A DNA stretch of 64,000 nucleotides from Aporrectodea caliginosa (GCA_020284085.1 JACEVL010000129.1:1426164-1490163), one strand, 5' to 3'; numbered from the stretch's first letter, positions 1-11,830 are shown. Notes: generated by a model from the letters alone, not told the origin. Made by a program: numbers and translations.

Positions 1-637
1 AAGTGGGTGGGAACACATGGGAACGGCGTTCCCACTGCTCTCAAAATTCTTTGCTTGCATTCCCACTGCTTGCCATGCAATGGAACCCTGGTAGTGCATG
101 TGTTCCAATAAAACTCTTCTTCTGAGTTCCCACTGCTCACCCAAACCACTTTAACTGCTGATCATCATCATTCCACATATAACTATGGATCACAGTCTGT
201 TGGCCAAAGTCACATTGGGTTTGAACCACATGCTGTTAACAGTGATGTCTGCTAACAGCAACATGCAATGGGACATCAAGTGTCTGGCAATACAGTTCAT
301 TTACTGTGGCCTTAGCCAGACATTTTCATGGCCTTTCAGAGTAATTGGACATAAATGTTTGGAAACAGTGTACTTTGTGCCGTTTATGACTGTAAGGGTT
401 TAGCCACACCAGTTGTTTGTTTGACCGGCTTTAATCATTCAGTAGCATTATTAATTTAGGAGATTGCTTGTACATGATCTGCAATATGAACTTCTTCAGT
501 TCGCTTTGCCTCTTGTCTGTAAGTGCTTCAGGACCATTGTGGGTTATCCCGTAGTTTACTTTGCTAAATTATTTTAATGTCTATAATGCCATTCTTGATC
601 TTGGTAAGTAAGCAGTCTACCAATGTCCAGGATATTG
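1..637. other. Gene-free stretch, nothing recognised
   Basis: No conserved protein, RNA gene or clear repeat was recognised. Open frames here are short and lack similarity that I can recognise. Confidence 0.5.
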
Positions 638-950
638 TCATCAATCCAGCTTCCATTTAAGGAACACATTTTTTTCATCTATCCAACAGTACTGCTATTT
701 CAGAAAACAATTACTTCTCATCAATCCAACTTCTGTTTAATCATAAAATTATTTTTCATCAATCAAACTTTTATTTAAGCAAACTTAGCAAAGAATTATT
801 TTCATCAATCCAACTTCTACTTACAGAAACAATTATTTTCATCAATACAGCTTTTTAGTCTTCTTATTAGAGACTTAGTTTCATCAATCCAGCTTCAATT
901 TATGGAAACAATTATTTCCCTCAGTCCATCTTCTGTTTAACGTAAACTAT
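638..950. repeat. Degenerate minisatellite, TTTCATCAATCCAACTTC unit
   Basis: Six or more diverged units of roughly 55-60 bp each contain a version of TTTCATCAATCCAACTTCTG followed by an A/T-rich GAAACAATTATT segment. Units are seen near 641, 719, 757, 800, 838, 878 and 918. No coding content. Confidence 0.65.
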
Positions 951-1084
951 GGTTTTACCGTATTTTCTATTCTTCTTTTCCATCTTTTTTAGTCTTGTTC
1001 TTGTTTTTCTTGAGGACCATTCTGTTCAATCATGGTTTCATGCTATCAGATAGGGAGTGCCATTGATTAATTTCTCTTCAAGTG

Positions 1085-1175
1085 ATGTTATATTGTATTG
1101 TATTTTGACATTTGTACATCACCTCTTACAGTATAAACTATTCAGAGGCTCTCTCAGCATGGGAGCCCCAGGGAT
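1085..1175 (-). mobile_element. LINE 3'-tail fragment
   Basis: Read on the minus strand, this matches the LINE 3' end at 34558-34640: a CATGCTG..GAG..CCTCTGAATAG stretch, a degraded GGCGCTTTATAAATGCC equivalent, then an AATACAATAC tail. It is a truncated non-LTR retrotransposon end with no coding part left. Confidence 0.55.
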
Positions 1176-1954
1176 ATAAAAACGTCTTCAGGCAGCGGAC
1201 AGATAGACCTCTGCCTGTGTCTTAGAGTGGGTCGAAAAGGGGAGGTTAGATACATTTGTGATTCAAAATACAATTATAATTAAAACTTTAGGGCAGCTGT
1301 CAGATTAAATTGAATCAAGTGTAAAAGATTGAAAGCAAAGGAATAAATTTTTCCATTGTTTGGGTCCTCTGCTGTTACAAGCAATGGTGACATAATTATG
1401 TTATATGTAAGAATAGGCCTAGGTGCACATGCATGTTTGACAGGCATTATGTGTTAGACAATAAGCATTGCAAATTTAGGCACACTGGGGTTGGCATTCC
1501 ATGCTGAATGAACCGGGTGTTGCATGCCATATTTCTGGCATTCCACACATATGCACAACACCGGTTGGAACAAAACCTAAGCTTCGGAATCAGTCTGTTT
1601 CTTTGGAACAGTGTCAATTCTTCACATATGTTAAGGATATGTCTCATATTAAACCACGGTTCTTTTGGCTCCGGTTTAGCACATGAGGTGTGAATGCTGG
1701 TTCTGAGACAATTATTAAACTTTACACTTTAACTTGAGGTTCTCTTGTTGTTAATGGTCCTGAGTAGTTTCTTCCACGATAGGCACCACATAAATTGACA
1801 AGTACATACACTCTTGTGTCAGGTCGGCGTATTGCCGAAAGCCACATTTCAGTTGGGGGTCAGCCAGTGCAAGCCTTTCAAATACATGGCCAAAGCAACT
1901 GTAACTGTTATTGACATGTCCTTGTTCCCAAAGTTTATAGATGCACACACGATC
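1176..1954. other. Gene-free stretch, nothing recognised
   Basis: I see no conserved coding segment and no clear repeat here. Overlapping open frames on both strands around 1447-1700 look like chance. Confidence 0.45.
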
Positions 1955-2045
1955 GTACGGCGGGAATCGATGGAGCTGAGTGATCGCGCATGAAAGACTT
2001 GCTCAAGGTCTCTGTATACAGTAACTGCAATCGACTACCGCACTC
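1955..2045 (-). mobile_element. SINE body remnant
   Basis: The segment GGAGCTGAGTGATCGCGCAT..AAGACTTGCTCAAGGTC..ACAGTAAC resembles the body of the minus-strand SINEs at 24290-24470 and 34085-34200 (..GCGCTGAG..GAAG..TTGCTCAAG..CCCTACACAGTAACC). The tRNA-like head is too decayed to score. Confidence 0.45.
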
Positions 2046-2499
2046 CCCACCAATTACCCTGACCTCTATTCAAGTTATTAACTTCGATCTTTTTCATATT
2101 CATCAGGTCAGTAGTGCCCTAGATGTATACAGGGTCACACCAATGACTACTTGATTTTTGTTATCATGAAGCCCACAGGTACTTGATTTAAACTTGAACC
2201 TTCGGACCACTCTTTTGGACAACCCCTCTGACTCGATGCAGCATTCGTGAATAAGCTGGTGCCCTGCGCTTGGCTTACGAGTGGTGCTTTAGAAGTTTGG
2301 AGTTAATGATTATGATTATGATTAAACATTCTTGCCCAATGAATGTTATAAGGCAGTCAAGAATCCCAAAATCAAATCATCTGTACTGCGTTATAGAGAT
2401 TGGATGTTCATATGCTTGGAGTGCTGACACAGTGCAACTGATTCCGCATAGCCTGTACACTCGAGGCGCCTCAAAACACTCAATGTATACCTTAGCTTA

Positions 2500-2580
2500 A
2501 CAGTGCCAGGTAGTGCCAGTCCTAAGCCTGGAAAAAGGAGGAGGATGACATCAACTGCCCTGGCATCCATGAAGTGTGTA
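2500..2580. repeat. Dispersed repeat, AGTGCCAGTCCTAAGCCTGG family
   Basis: AGTGCCAGTCCTAAGCCTGG, then an AAAGGAGGAGG-like run, recurs at 24603-24640 as AGTGCCAGTCCCAAGCCTGG followed by ACAAAGGAGGAGGG. The motif resembles a common marine-animal and fish repeat associated with non-LTR elements; that assignment is from memory. Confidence 0.5.
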
Positions 2581-2602
2581 TAAATACTGGAACTACTACT
2601 TA

Positions 2603-2603
<1 letters not shown>

Positions 2604-2691
<88 letters not shown>

Positions 2692-2710
2692 TGCACACAT
2701 ACACACACAT
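2604..2710. repeat. (AC)n microsatellite
   Basis: About 80 bp of perfect AC repeat is followed by imperfect GCACAC and ATACAC units. A 112-residue frame on the minus strand is only Cys-Val repeat from this tract. Confidence 0.97.
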
Positions 2711-3411
2711 AACCCACCAGTAGATTCAAATGGGGCTATTAAAAAGTGACAAAAAAATTGCTATTATACGAAGTTTTGAAATGAGATTGTGACCTCATCA
2801 TCTCTTTGAGCAAAAACCTCGGTATTTAGCAACAGATCAATAAACTATTGAGAGAATGCCGTAAACGTACATACGTGCATTGTGTTATCGTTTATTGTAA
2901 TCAGCTGTGACCTACTTTTGCGATGGCCAATGCTCTTTTTCTGCTTTTGCTCTCACCTGTTGTTTAAAATTAATTATCGTTTTTGCCGACAAATTATTAT
3001 AGACTGCACTAGTTTGAGAAATCGCGAGTTCACCTGAACTAGACTCAAATTGCATCACATTTTATTGATAAATGAAAGAAATCAGACTTTGAGGCATATT
3101 CTCTGAAAACAAAGATATTCATTATTATGTGCAGATGTTAGCAATTGTTTTGAAGTGGGTGGACAGGTGGCTAGGTAAGTGAACGGAGGCGGAAACAACA
3201 GATGTTTGTCTTACGTGGGCACATAATGTTTGTTGAGATCTTAAATGTAGTAGGCCTACCTTAATTTGTTAGTATCATACTTTTAAATTGTAATTATCTG
3301 AAAGTCATTACTATGTTATTTGTGTAGAAACTGTCTGTATATATTGGGGCACTTTGTGCAGTTCGTTTGGAACTCTGTAGAAACCACTCTACGAATTGTG
3401 AGAGGCATTAC
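2711..3411. other. Gene-free stretch, nothing recognised
   Basis: AT-rich sequence with a TAGGCCTA palindrome near 3253. No gene or mobile element was recognised. Confidence 0.45.
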
Positions 3412-3717
<306 letters not shown>

Positions 3718-3901
3718 GTCTAAACCAGAGGTGGGCAAACTACGGCCTGCGGGCCAGATCCGGCCCGCCAACGCTTTTTATCCGGCCCGCCAACGCATTT
3801 TATCTGGTCCAAACAATTCTTCAGAAAAGTAAAAATTCATAAAATTTAGGCCTGGACCGCAAGAAGAATTCCTCATGCTGCTTTCTTATTTGCTATTCCA
3901 G

Positions 3902-4007
3902 TTTATATTATTTGCATCCACTTACATCTGTGAACAAACATTTTCAACTATGAAGATAAACAAATCCAAGTAAAAATCTCAGTTAGCTTATCTAAATTTG
4001 AACTCGA
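3902..4007 (+). pseudogene. hAT transposase dimerisation-domain remnant
   Basis: The + strand frame from 3902 reads through STYICEQTFSTMK and then KSQLAYLN after an in-frame stop. This matches the hAT C-terminal dimerisation region (family pattern S-T-Y-L-C-E-Q-x-F-S-x-M-K). It lies inside the TIRs of the 3726-4588 element and is the only recognisable transposase piece. The stop and loss of the rest of the gene show that it is dead. Confidence 0.8.
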
Positions 4008-4019
4008 TAATATGAATGT

Positions 4020-4395
4020 GAACTTAGTCTCTCGACGACGTTATTATCGGCTTCTCCAGCTCCGAGTGGTTTCTCGCTCTTGCTCATGATGCCCTAGTGG
4101 ATCTTTTGCATGCTTTCGTTACTAGTCGAATTGACCACTGTTGATCGACTCTATTTTACCTCCAGAGGTGATCTCTGCCGCCCAGTGTCCGGCGTTGTAG
4201 CAGGCCCTCCATCTGGAATGACCTACCATCGGAGCTGCGTTTGCTACCTCTGACCAATCTAACTGGGTTTTATAAATCACTGAAGTCTTTTTTTCATTAG
4301 CCATGGCTGGGCTAGGAACACCCTGAGTATAGTTTGTTGAAGGTGAGCTATATAAGTGCCCAGAATTAATGAATGCAACCAGTGCAATCACTCTG
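4020..4395 (+). pseudogene. CR1/L2-like LINE reverse transcriptase fragment, nested
   Basis: Translation gives LLHAFVTSRIDHC (4099-4140), the late-RT motif of CR1/L2-group LINEs. A deletion follows, then a WNDLPSELRLLPLTN-like C-terminal motif and a 3' tail (GTGAGCTATATAAGTGCCC). It sits between the hAT transposase remnant and the right hAT terminus, so it inserted into, or was captured by, the hAT element. It is internally deleted. Confidence 0.75.
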
Positions 4396-4869
4396 GATTA
4401 AGGGAAGATTGTTATGCATGTTCACAATTGCATACATCTCACAGTTACAGCCAAAGTACAATTAATCTTAATTCGGTCAACTTTTTTAATTTTAGTTGTT
4501 CTTAAAAGTTTGAAATTTTTTTATCTGGCCCCCCGAAGATTTTTGGCGTTTAATGTGGCCCAATGTGCCAAAAGTTTGCCCATCCCTGGTCTAAACTATG
4601 ATAGTTTGCATTTGGTATTAGGTCTGAAGGGTGCTATATAAATGCCAAATGCATGAATACATATTGGTATGGAAATTTATGTTTGTACTAGTCAGTTGCA
4701 TTGCAAGAAATTTGAGGCCATATCTCTCCCTCAAATCACATTCTTGTCAGAGCCTGTGATTCAAATGCAGTGTAAATGCTGACAAAATACAATTCTTTGT
4801 GGGTGGGTGGGTATTGAATGATCTTTGGACCATTGAACTGTTTGAACCGGCTACTTCTGTATGTATGAT

Positions 4870-5092
4870 GTATGTATGAGCACTTGTTATAGCACCCCTT
4901 CCAGATTTCTACTCAGAGGCGCTCCCGACTACAGCGCGGACACTGAATCGGAGTTTCACGCCGAAGCGCATGAGCAATTGCGAGTGAAGGACTTGCCTAG
5001 GGTCCTTACGCAGCGGCTTGAGGTGGATTCCAACCCGCAACCCTCCGGCTGCAAGGCACCGAACATACCCCTACGCCACCGCGCCCCACTTC
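4870..5092 (-). mobile_element. tRNA-derived SINE with LINE-type tail
   Basis: On the minus strand a tRNA-like head with a B-box-like GGTTGGAATCC is followed by a body (..CAAGTCCTTCACTCGCAATTG..) and a tail GGGAGCGCCTCTGAGTAG..GGGTGCTATAACAAGTGC ending in ATAC repeats. The same tail occurs on local LINEs. The left breakpoint of the tandem duplication lies inside this element, at 4921. Confidence 0.72.
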
Positions 5093-6521
5093 TACGACAC
5101 TGGTATTTAGACAACAGTATTCTACTGTTAGTAGTATCGGATGACCTGCATATTAAAGTAGTAGCCTAATAGAGAAGCTTACCGTAGGCCATATCTTTTT
5201 GTAGGTCTGTAATGTGTGAATGTGTTTTTATGTGTGCTTAATTAAGGCATGTTTCAGTGCCTGTTAGAGATTTTAAAGAGGTGCTATATAAAAGCTCAGA
5301 TGCATGAGTATAGGCTCTTTGTGCTCTTACTTTTTTGTATCAGAACCACAGTTTGTTTGTTTCAAACCAGCGTCTCATTTGTTAATTGCTTTCAGGTGAT
5401 AATTTAACCTGCTGCGATATGCTATATAGCAAATTTTATTGTTTAAGAGTGCAATTAAATTTACTGAAGAAATGCATGTTGACGTGGGATGCAAGCAATT
5501 TAATCTGGTCGAATTGAATTGGCGCATCTGCAGTTGACAGCTTGATAAATGATCTTTTATCATTTCTAGAATAAGTTAAGATTCATCACAAATAATTGTT
5601 TGCTGGTGTTTTTAAACTTCTGTCATGCAAATGCAGTACTGTTCTGTAAAAAAAACAGTGTGCTGGCAACAGATGTGAGAATATATCTACACCTCTATTA
5701 CAAAGATTCCCTTCTCAGTGACGTCTGCTACCAAGTACTTGAGTTCTTTTAACATAGCATCATTGTTGTTTGTCTTTTTGCTAGTTTGCATAGAAATTAT
5801 AATAATCAAATCTGTTGAGAATCAGATGACTTTCCAATTTATACAGCTTAAGGTACAGGGAATGATTTTGGAGAGAACTTAGGGTTGCCTAAAAATCCTT
5901 GATTAGTTGTATCCAAAGCAGTAGGTCTGGTGAATCTTATGTATGAGTCTGGAATGGATTGATTCATTTAGTGCACTTTGTAGATTGGAGATTTTGTCGT
6001 GATACTCAGATGCTTAATGAAGCCTGAAAATAATGAATATATTGACCGACGATGGATTAAGCAACTGTTCAGGTGCAGAATTGAGGTTGTGAGGTGCAGT
6101 GCACTTTCTGTCAATAGGTCAGCATTTCTCATTGAAACCCGCTAACTCCTTAGCAATCGATCGATTGGCAATTCATCATTCCTGCCAGAACTATTCGGCA
6201 GACTCAGGTGCAGACTTTTGGTCCCATGGGTGATAAGAGCTTACTAAAAATCGAGTGTTCTCGTCGTTTCTCGCCATGCAAACTGCTCTTTCCTAGACTA
6301 TACATGCACTGATTGGACCCTCAGTTTGCCCGCATCATGTGACTGGTATATGTAAATGTAAATGCTTTTCAAGGGTGCAACTATACCCCACTAAGTCATG
6401 GTGACCAAATTCCTTTTAATTTAATTGTCATTGCTTGAACTTGCTTCAAACTAAACTAATGCTGCCATGTCAGAGAAATATTTCAGCACAGGGCCGAAAG
6501 ATGGTGGACCTTGGTGGTGAC

Positions 6522-6553
6522 TGTCACCGCCACTTTTAAAAGTGGTGGTGACA
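6522..6553. repeat. 32-bp palindrome (copy 1)
   Basis: TGTCACCGCCACTTTT is followed directly by its near-perfect reverse complement (15 of 16). GGTGACTGTCACC overlaps its left side as a second small palindrome. The structure is kept at 9087-9118 in copy 2. Confidence 0.85.
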
Positions 6554-7050
6554 TGGTGGTCACAGTATAAAGTTATGTTTTGTTTTTCTATGGTAACTGT
6601 ATAGCCACGACCCTGCTCATTTTGTAACGAATTGATAGAGTGCATTCTGATCACCACTGCTGCCCATTTGATTGAGTACCATGCCATTTAACGTTGCAAC
6701 TAGTCCGAGATTTAAATCTCTGAAGTAAGCCACTATCTGTATGCAAACCGGATCCTGGTGGCAACTAATGGCCAGTGATAGGACTAATGTTGGAAGAACA
6801 TGATTGTCAGGGCACCAGATTGTACTTTATATTGCCATTTTAGCCTTAAATGCCAAAATGGTTTTGTCTTACTACCTGGTGAGATTTCGTATGTATATCC
6901 ATAGACCTGGATTTTGTTCTTCTTCATCAAGTTCTCTGCCCTTGGAAAGGTTCAAATGTCCAATGGCACCACTCCTCTCGACGCTTGGCTTCTTCCTTCA
7001 GTTTCCCATATGCATCCATCATCATCTAGTTCAGCTGCATTCATCTAGAT

Positions 7051-7394
7051 CAGGGGTGTCCAACCTTTTTTGGCCTACGGGCCACTATGATTGTTGGTAA
7101 GCACGCGGAGGGCCGCAAAATGTTTGTCCTCACAGCCTCGACAGAAATACAAATGTTTATTTCAAATTTTACAATATGTATAAAAACAGGTAAGACTACA
7201 TTAGGTCATTAGAACTTACAACACTAAATCTTCTAGTGTTTTAGACATCGTTATTATGCAGTATTGTAGTAGTCAGACAAGTAAGTATAGGTGCAAAATG
7301 AGACAAAAAAATTATTTAGAATGGGCCGTGCGGGCCGCCAATCAGCAGCCCGCGGGCCGCATTTGGCCCGCGGGCCGCGGGTTGGCCATCCCTG
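7051..7394. mobile_element. hAT non-autonomous element (344 bp)
   Basis: Termini CAGGGGTGTCCAACC and GGTTGGCCATCCCTG are inverted repeats. The 8-bp duplication ATCTAGAT flanks both ends (7043-7050 and 7395-7402). Internal sequence has the GGCCGC-rich subterminal blocks typical of this class and no transposase. Copy 2 of the duplication has an empty site at about 9610. Confidence 0.95.
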
Positions 7395-7585
7395 ATCTAG
7401 ATCTTCCTCTCTTCTTTCCTCTATGCTAGTTTTCAGGAGAGAGAGTCTCCTCTCAGTATGTGACTAAGTATATGACTTCATTTTTTTTAGTCTGGTATGA
7501 TGATAAATTGAAAAGATTTGACTTGCATAAGAATTTCTTCATCTTCTGTCTTGGTCTTAATTTACTTCACATTCATGCATCAGTA

Positions 7586-9797
7586 GCTCCCGACTACAGC
7601 AGCCGGACACTGAATCGGAGTTTAGCGCATGAGCAATTGCAGTGTAACGATCATCCTCCCCTTAAAAAGCTTTTTTGTCCTTGAGCAAGGCACCGAACAT
7701 ACCCCCTCTTCTACGACACTGGTATTTAGACAACAGTATTCTACTGTTAGTAGTATCGGATGACCTGCATATTAAAGTAGTAGTAGAGAAGCTTCGTAGG
7801 CCATATCTTTTTGTAGGTCATGTGTGAATGTGTTTTTATGTGCATGTTTCAGTGCCTGTTAGAGATTTTAAAGAGTTTATGCTATTTTTGCTCTTACTTT
7901 TTTGTATCAGAACCACAGTTTGTTTCAAACCAGCGTCTCATTTGTTAATTGCTTTCAGGTGATAATTTAACCTGCACTGCGATTTGCTATGTAGCTAAAT
8001 TTATTTTTTAAGAGTGCAATTAAATTTACTGATGAAATGCATGTTGATGTGGGATGCGGGGATGCAAGCAATTTAATCTGGTCGAATTGAATTGGCGCAT
8101 CTGCAGTTGACAGCTTGATAAATGATCTTTTATCATTTATAGAATAAGTTAACATTCATCATAAATAATTGTTTGCTGGTGTTTTTAAACTTCTGTCATG
8201 CAAATGCAGTACTGTTGTGTAACAGTGTGCTGGCAACAGATGTGAGAATACGTCTACACCTCTATTACAAAGATTCCCTTCTCAATGACGTCTGCTACCA
8301 CTTGAGTTCTTTTAACATAGCATCATTGTTTTGTCTTTTTGCTAGTTTGCATAGAAATTATAATAATCAAATCTGTTGGTGACTTTCCAATTTATACAGC
8401 TTAAGGTACAAGGAATGATTTTGGAGAGAACTTTAGGGTTGCCTACAAAATTCTTGATTAGTTGTATCCAAAACAGTAGGTCTGGTGAATCTTATGTATG
8501 AGTCTGGAATGGATTGATTCAGTTAGTGCACTTTGTAGATTGGAGATTTGGTCATGATACTCAGATGCTTAATGAAGCCTGAAAAATAATGGATATATTG
8601 ACCGACGATGGATTAAGGAACTGTCCGAGTGCAGAATTGAGGTTGTTAGGTGCAGTGCACTTTCTGTCAATAGGTCGGCATTTCTCATTGAAACCCGCTA
8701 ACTCCTTAGCAATCGATCGATTGGCAATTCATCATTCCTGCCAGAACTATTCTGCAGACTCAGGTGCAGACTTTTCGTCCCATGGGTGATAAGAGCTTAC
8801 TAAACATCGAGTGTTCTCTGGGATCTCGTCGTTTTTCGCCGTGCAAACTGTTCTTTCCTAGACTATACATGCACTGATTGGACCCTCAGTTTGCCCGCAT
8901 CATGTGACTGGTAAATGTAAATGTAACTGCTTTTCAAGGGTGCAACTATACCCCAGTAAGTCATGGTGACCAAATTCCTTTTAATTTAATTGTCATTGCT
9001 TGAACTTGCTTCAAACTAAACTAATGCTGCCATGTCAGAGAAATATTTCAGCACAGGGCCGAAAGATGGTGGACCTTGGTGGTGACTGTCACCGCCACTT
9101 TTAAAAGTGGTGGTGACATGGTGGTCACAGTATAAAGTTATGTTTTGTTTTCTATGGTGACTGTATAGCCACGACCCTGCTCATTTTGTAATGAATTGAT
9201 AGAGTGCATTCTGATCACCACTGCTGCCCATTTGATTGAGTACCATGCCATTTAACGTTGCAACTAGTCCGAGATTTAAATCTCTGAAGTAAGCCACTAT
9301 CTGTATGCAAACCGGATCCTGGTGGCAACTAATGGCCAGTGATAGGACTAATGTTGGAAGAACATGATTGTCATGGCACCAGATTGTACTTTATATTGCC
9401 ATTTTAGCCTTAAATGCCAAAATGGTTTTGTCTTACTACCTGGTGAGATTTCTTATGTATATCCATAGACCTGGATTTTGTTCTTCTTTGTCAAGTTCTC
9501 TGCCCTTGGAAAGGTTCAAACGTCCAATGGCACCACTCCTTTCGACGCTTGGCTTCTTCCTTCAGTTTCCCGTATGCATCCATCATCATCTAGTCCAGCT
9601 GCATCCAGAACTAGATCTTTCTCTTTTCTTTCCTCTCTGATAGTTTTCAGGAGAGAGAGTCTCCTCTCAGTATGTGACCAAGTATATGACTTCATTTTTT
9701 AGTCTGGTATGATGATAAATTGAAAAGATTTGACTTGCATAACAAGTTCTTCATCTTCTGTCTTGTTCTTAATTTACTTCACATTCATGCATCAGTA
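7586..9797. repeat. Tandem duplication, copy 2
   Basis: Direct repeat of 4921-7585 in the same orientation, beginning GCTCCCGACTACAGC at the exact end of copy 1. It lacks the hAT insertion and most of the SINE head and has several small deletions. The right end is followed immediately by a small hAT-like element. Confidence 0.93.
9087..9118. repeat. 32-bp palindrome (copy 2)
   Basis: Identical counterpart of the palindrome at 6522-6553, with the same single arm mismatch. Confidence 0.85.
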
Positions 9798-9805
9798 TTC
9801 ATGCA

Positions 9806-9966
9806 CAGGAGCGTAGCCAGACTTAAATTCAAGAGGAGGCAACTTCACAGACCATTGGCAAAATTCTGGTTATTGGGGTCATTGGTCAATAGAAGTTCCA
9901 GTATATAAAGAAAGCAAGAGGAGGCAACTGCCTCCTCGTGCCTCCATGTAGCCTCAGTTGCCTATG
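9806..9966. mobile_element. Short hAT-like MITE (161 bp)
   Basis: Starts CAGGAGCGTAGCCAG and ends with a decayed counterpart (..GTAGCC..CCTATG). Flanks TTCATGCA (9798-9805) and TTGATGCA (9967-9974) agree at 7 of 8 positions, consistent with an aged 8-bp target duplication. The body contains a direct repeat of AGAGGAGGCAACT. No coding capacity. Confidence 0.65.
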
Positions 9967-9974
9967 TTGATGCA

Positions 9975-11698
9975 TTAGTTGTCAGACACTTTTGCAAAAA
10001 AGAAATTCATATTCATACATAAAAGTTTACATCTTACTCAGTCATTGAGGGCACTTGGCAGACACTAGATTTTGTCTGTGAACAGGTGTATTATTACCTA
10101 CAACTTATACCTTTCCTTATACCTTGTCTTTGACCTCTGGCTGGTATGACCTTTTACCTAACCTTACCCATGAACCTCTATATTGTAGATTATTATATAT
10201 GGGTCCATGCCTTACCCTACCATATCTATGACCTCTGGCTTGCACAACATCAGCTGTTTTTGAATTTTTGGTTGCATGACAAGAAATTTGTTCACAATTC
10301 TTTTGATTTCTTTTATTGAATTATTTAATAATATCAGTTGGCTTTTTAAGCATTAGGGACATATCACTTATCAGACATATTCATAGCAATGCAGACATGG
10401 ACTTGGAGACAAATGGAGACTTGCAGACATAGAGATATACAAGCAGAAAGCCAGAAACACAGGCAGAGAGACAAAGCTAGAAAGTACATTGAGGACAGTA
10501 TCTGATGGATGAAACCCAGTCTGCTGTATGCAAATTGGTCAGTGAATTGTATGAAAACCGATAATTAGGTATCTAGGACTGAATGTATGCTTATATGCAT
10601 GGCCGCTCTCATACTCGTATGTGATGGGATACCAATAATACTGGGTTATTATACGTAAACATACAAAACTGAATATATCCAATCAGGCCGTGGATTTATG
10701 ATAAGAGAAATGAGCTTTGATCGGGGAATAAATTCAGATTATTCTTCATTTCCATAGTTTGTCGAAAGACCTTCAAACAAGTTTATGTACACAGAAAACT
10801 GGTTATAACACATTTCTCTGTTATAACACTAATCTGATATAACACAGTCAGCTACGTGGACCCAAAATTAATTGACCCATAAATGTTAGACTCATTATAA
10901 CATGCCCTCATTGCAGTAAAAGTTCTTGATATGGCTTGTAGAGGCAGTGTAGTAATGAGTTTCTGATGGATCTACTGTTTGTTTACATGGATCTATTCCT
11001 AAATTATGTGCTCCTAAGTGACATCCGTTTTGTCTGGCCTAGGCAGCTTCAGTCTATCACAGCCTTATAGGCTGCACTTGTATCAGTATAATGGATGCTG
11101 AGAAGCATGAGGAAGTTAAGTAACACTGGCTGTGTTAGTATTTGAATAGTGACCTCTTCCTTTTGAAGCTTGTATGCAAATAACAAATGACCGGGGACAA
11201 TGAGGATAATTTATTTGTACTCATCACCATCAAATGGCTGGTGTCAGAAACTGTTGATGATGATTATGATACAAGTAACAATGCAGATTGGGAGATTAAA
11301 AAGTAGGAAAAGGTTTTCTCTTGTTGGATCGCAGTGAAAATTGTGACCATGACAACACTTATGGCTACGAAATCCATTGAAAGCTGGGACTATTCTTCTG
11401 ATTGAAGCACATGAACAAGTGTGTTACTGTTACCCTTTAAAGCCTGTACCATAACATACCTGAGTTTACTTTTTCATATCTTATCTTAATTTGTTGATTT
11501 GCTGTGTTCCATTAACATTCTTACCTTTTGCCATACTTTAGGCTACCTTAATTTATTATTCCATACCGTACATGACTGCCAATTGGTTGAGTTACCTTTT
11601 GCCTTACCTTTTCTTAATTTACCTTGCCTTACCTAACCATACCTTAATCTTCTAGATTACTGTGCTTTGTTTTGTTAACTGATGTTATATTCCAGTTC
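9975..11698. other. Intergenic stretch upstream of Rab3
   Basis: Holds CCTTACC/TTACCT-rich degenerate sequence (10100-10200 and 11450-11650), a cryptic AGACA-rich stretch (10380-10480) and a possible dispersed repeat with GTTATAACAC motifs (10798-10920). No 5' exon or promoter of Rab3 could be pinned down, although a non-coding first exon is likely to lie here. Confidence 0.5.
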
Positions 11699-11769
11699 TT
11701 AACACTTCAACCATGAGCTGCATTGGTTTCCCAGTCACTTTCAGTACATGCTCATCTCTAAAGTGTTAA
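11699..11769 (+). mobile_element. 63-bp TTAA element, copy 1
   Basis: TTAA (11699-11702), 63 bp, TTAA (11766-11769). Inverted ends CACTTCAACCATGAG and CTCATCTCTAAAGTG enclose the conserved core GCTGCATTGGTTTCCCAGTC. It lies about 125 bp upstream of the first coding exon of Rab3. Confidence 0.85.
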
Positions 11770-11830
11770 TGACACTTAACATCATATTTAGTCTAGTGCA
11801 GAGGGCACTTCTGATTAGTTTGCTGCTTGA

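Larger units (their letters stand above)
3726..4588. mobile_element. hAT-type DNA transposon, internally decayed
   Basis: The element begins CAGAGGTGGGCAAACT and ends AGTTTGCCCATCCCTG, near-perfect inverted termini of the hAT Charlie-like sort. It is flanked on both sides by the same 8-bp target duplication, GTCTAAAC (3718-3725 and 4589-4596). Subterminal GGCCCGC motifs are present at both ends. Inside are a transposase C-terminal remnant (3902-4007) and a nested LINE fragment (about 4020-4395). The 863-bp length, stops and nesting make it non-autonomous and inactive. Confidence 0.92.
4921..7585. repeat. Tandem duplication, copy 1
   Basis: Starts GCTCCCGACTACAGCG inside a SINE and runs to ATGCATCAGTA, where copy 2 begins directly. 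Almost the whole unit can be followed in copy 2 at high identity with small indels. Copy 1 carries an extra 344-bp hAT insertion (7051-7394) and more of the SINE head. No conserved coding sequence was recognised in the unit. Confidence 0.93.

Noticed and set aside
2391..2729. 112-residue minus-strand frame rich in Cys-Val
   Set aside because: This is simply the translation of the (AC)n microsatellite.
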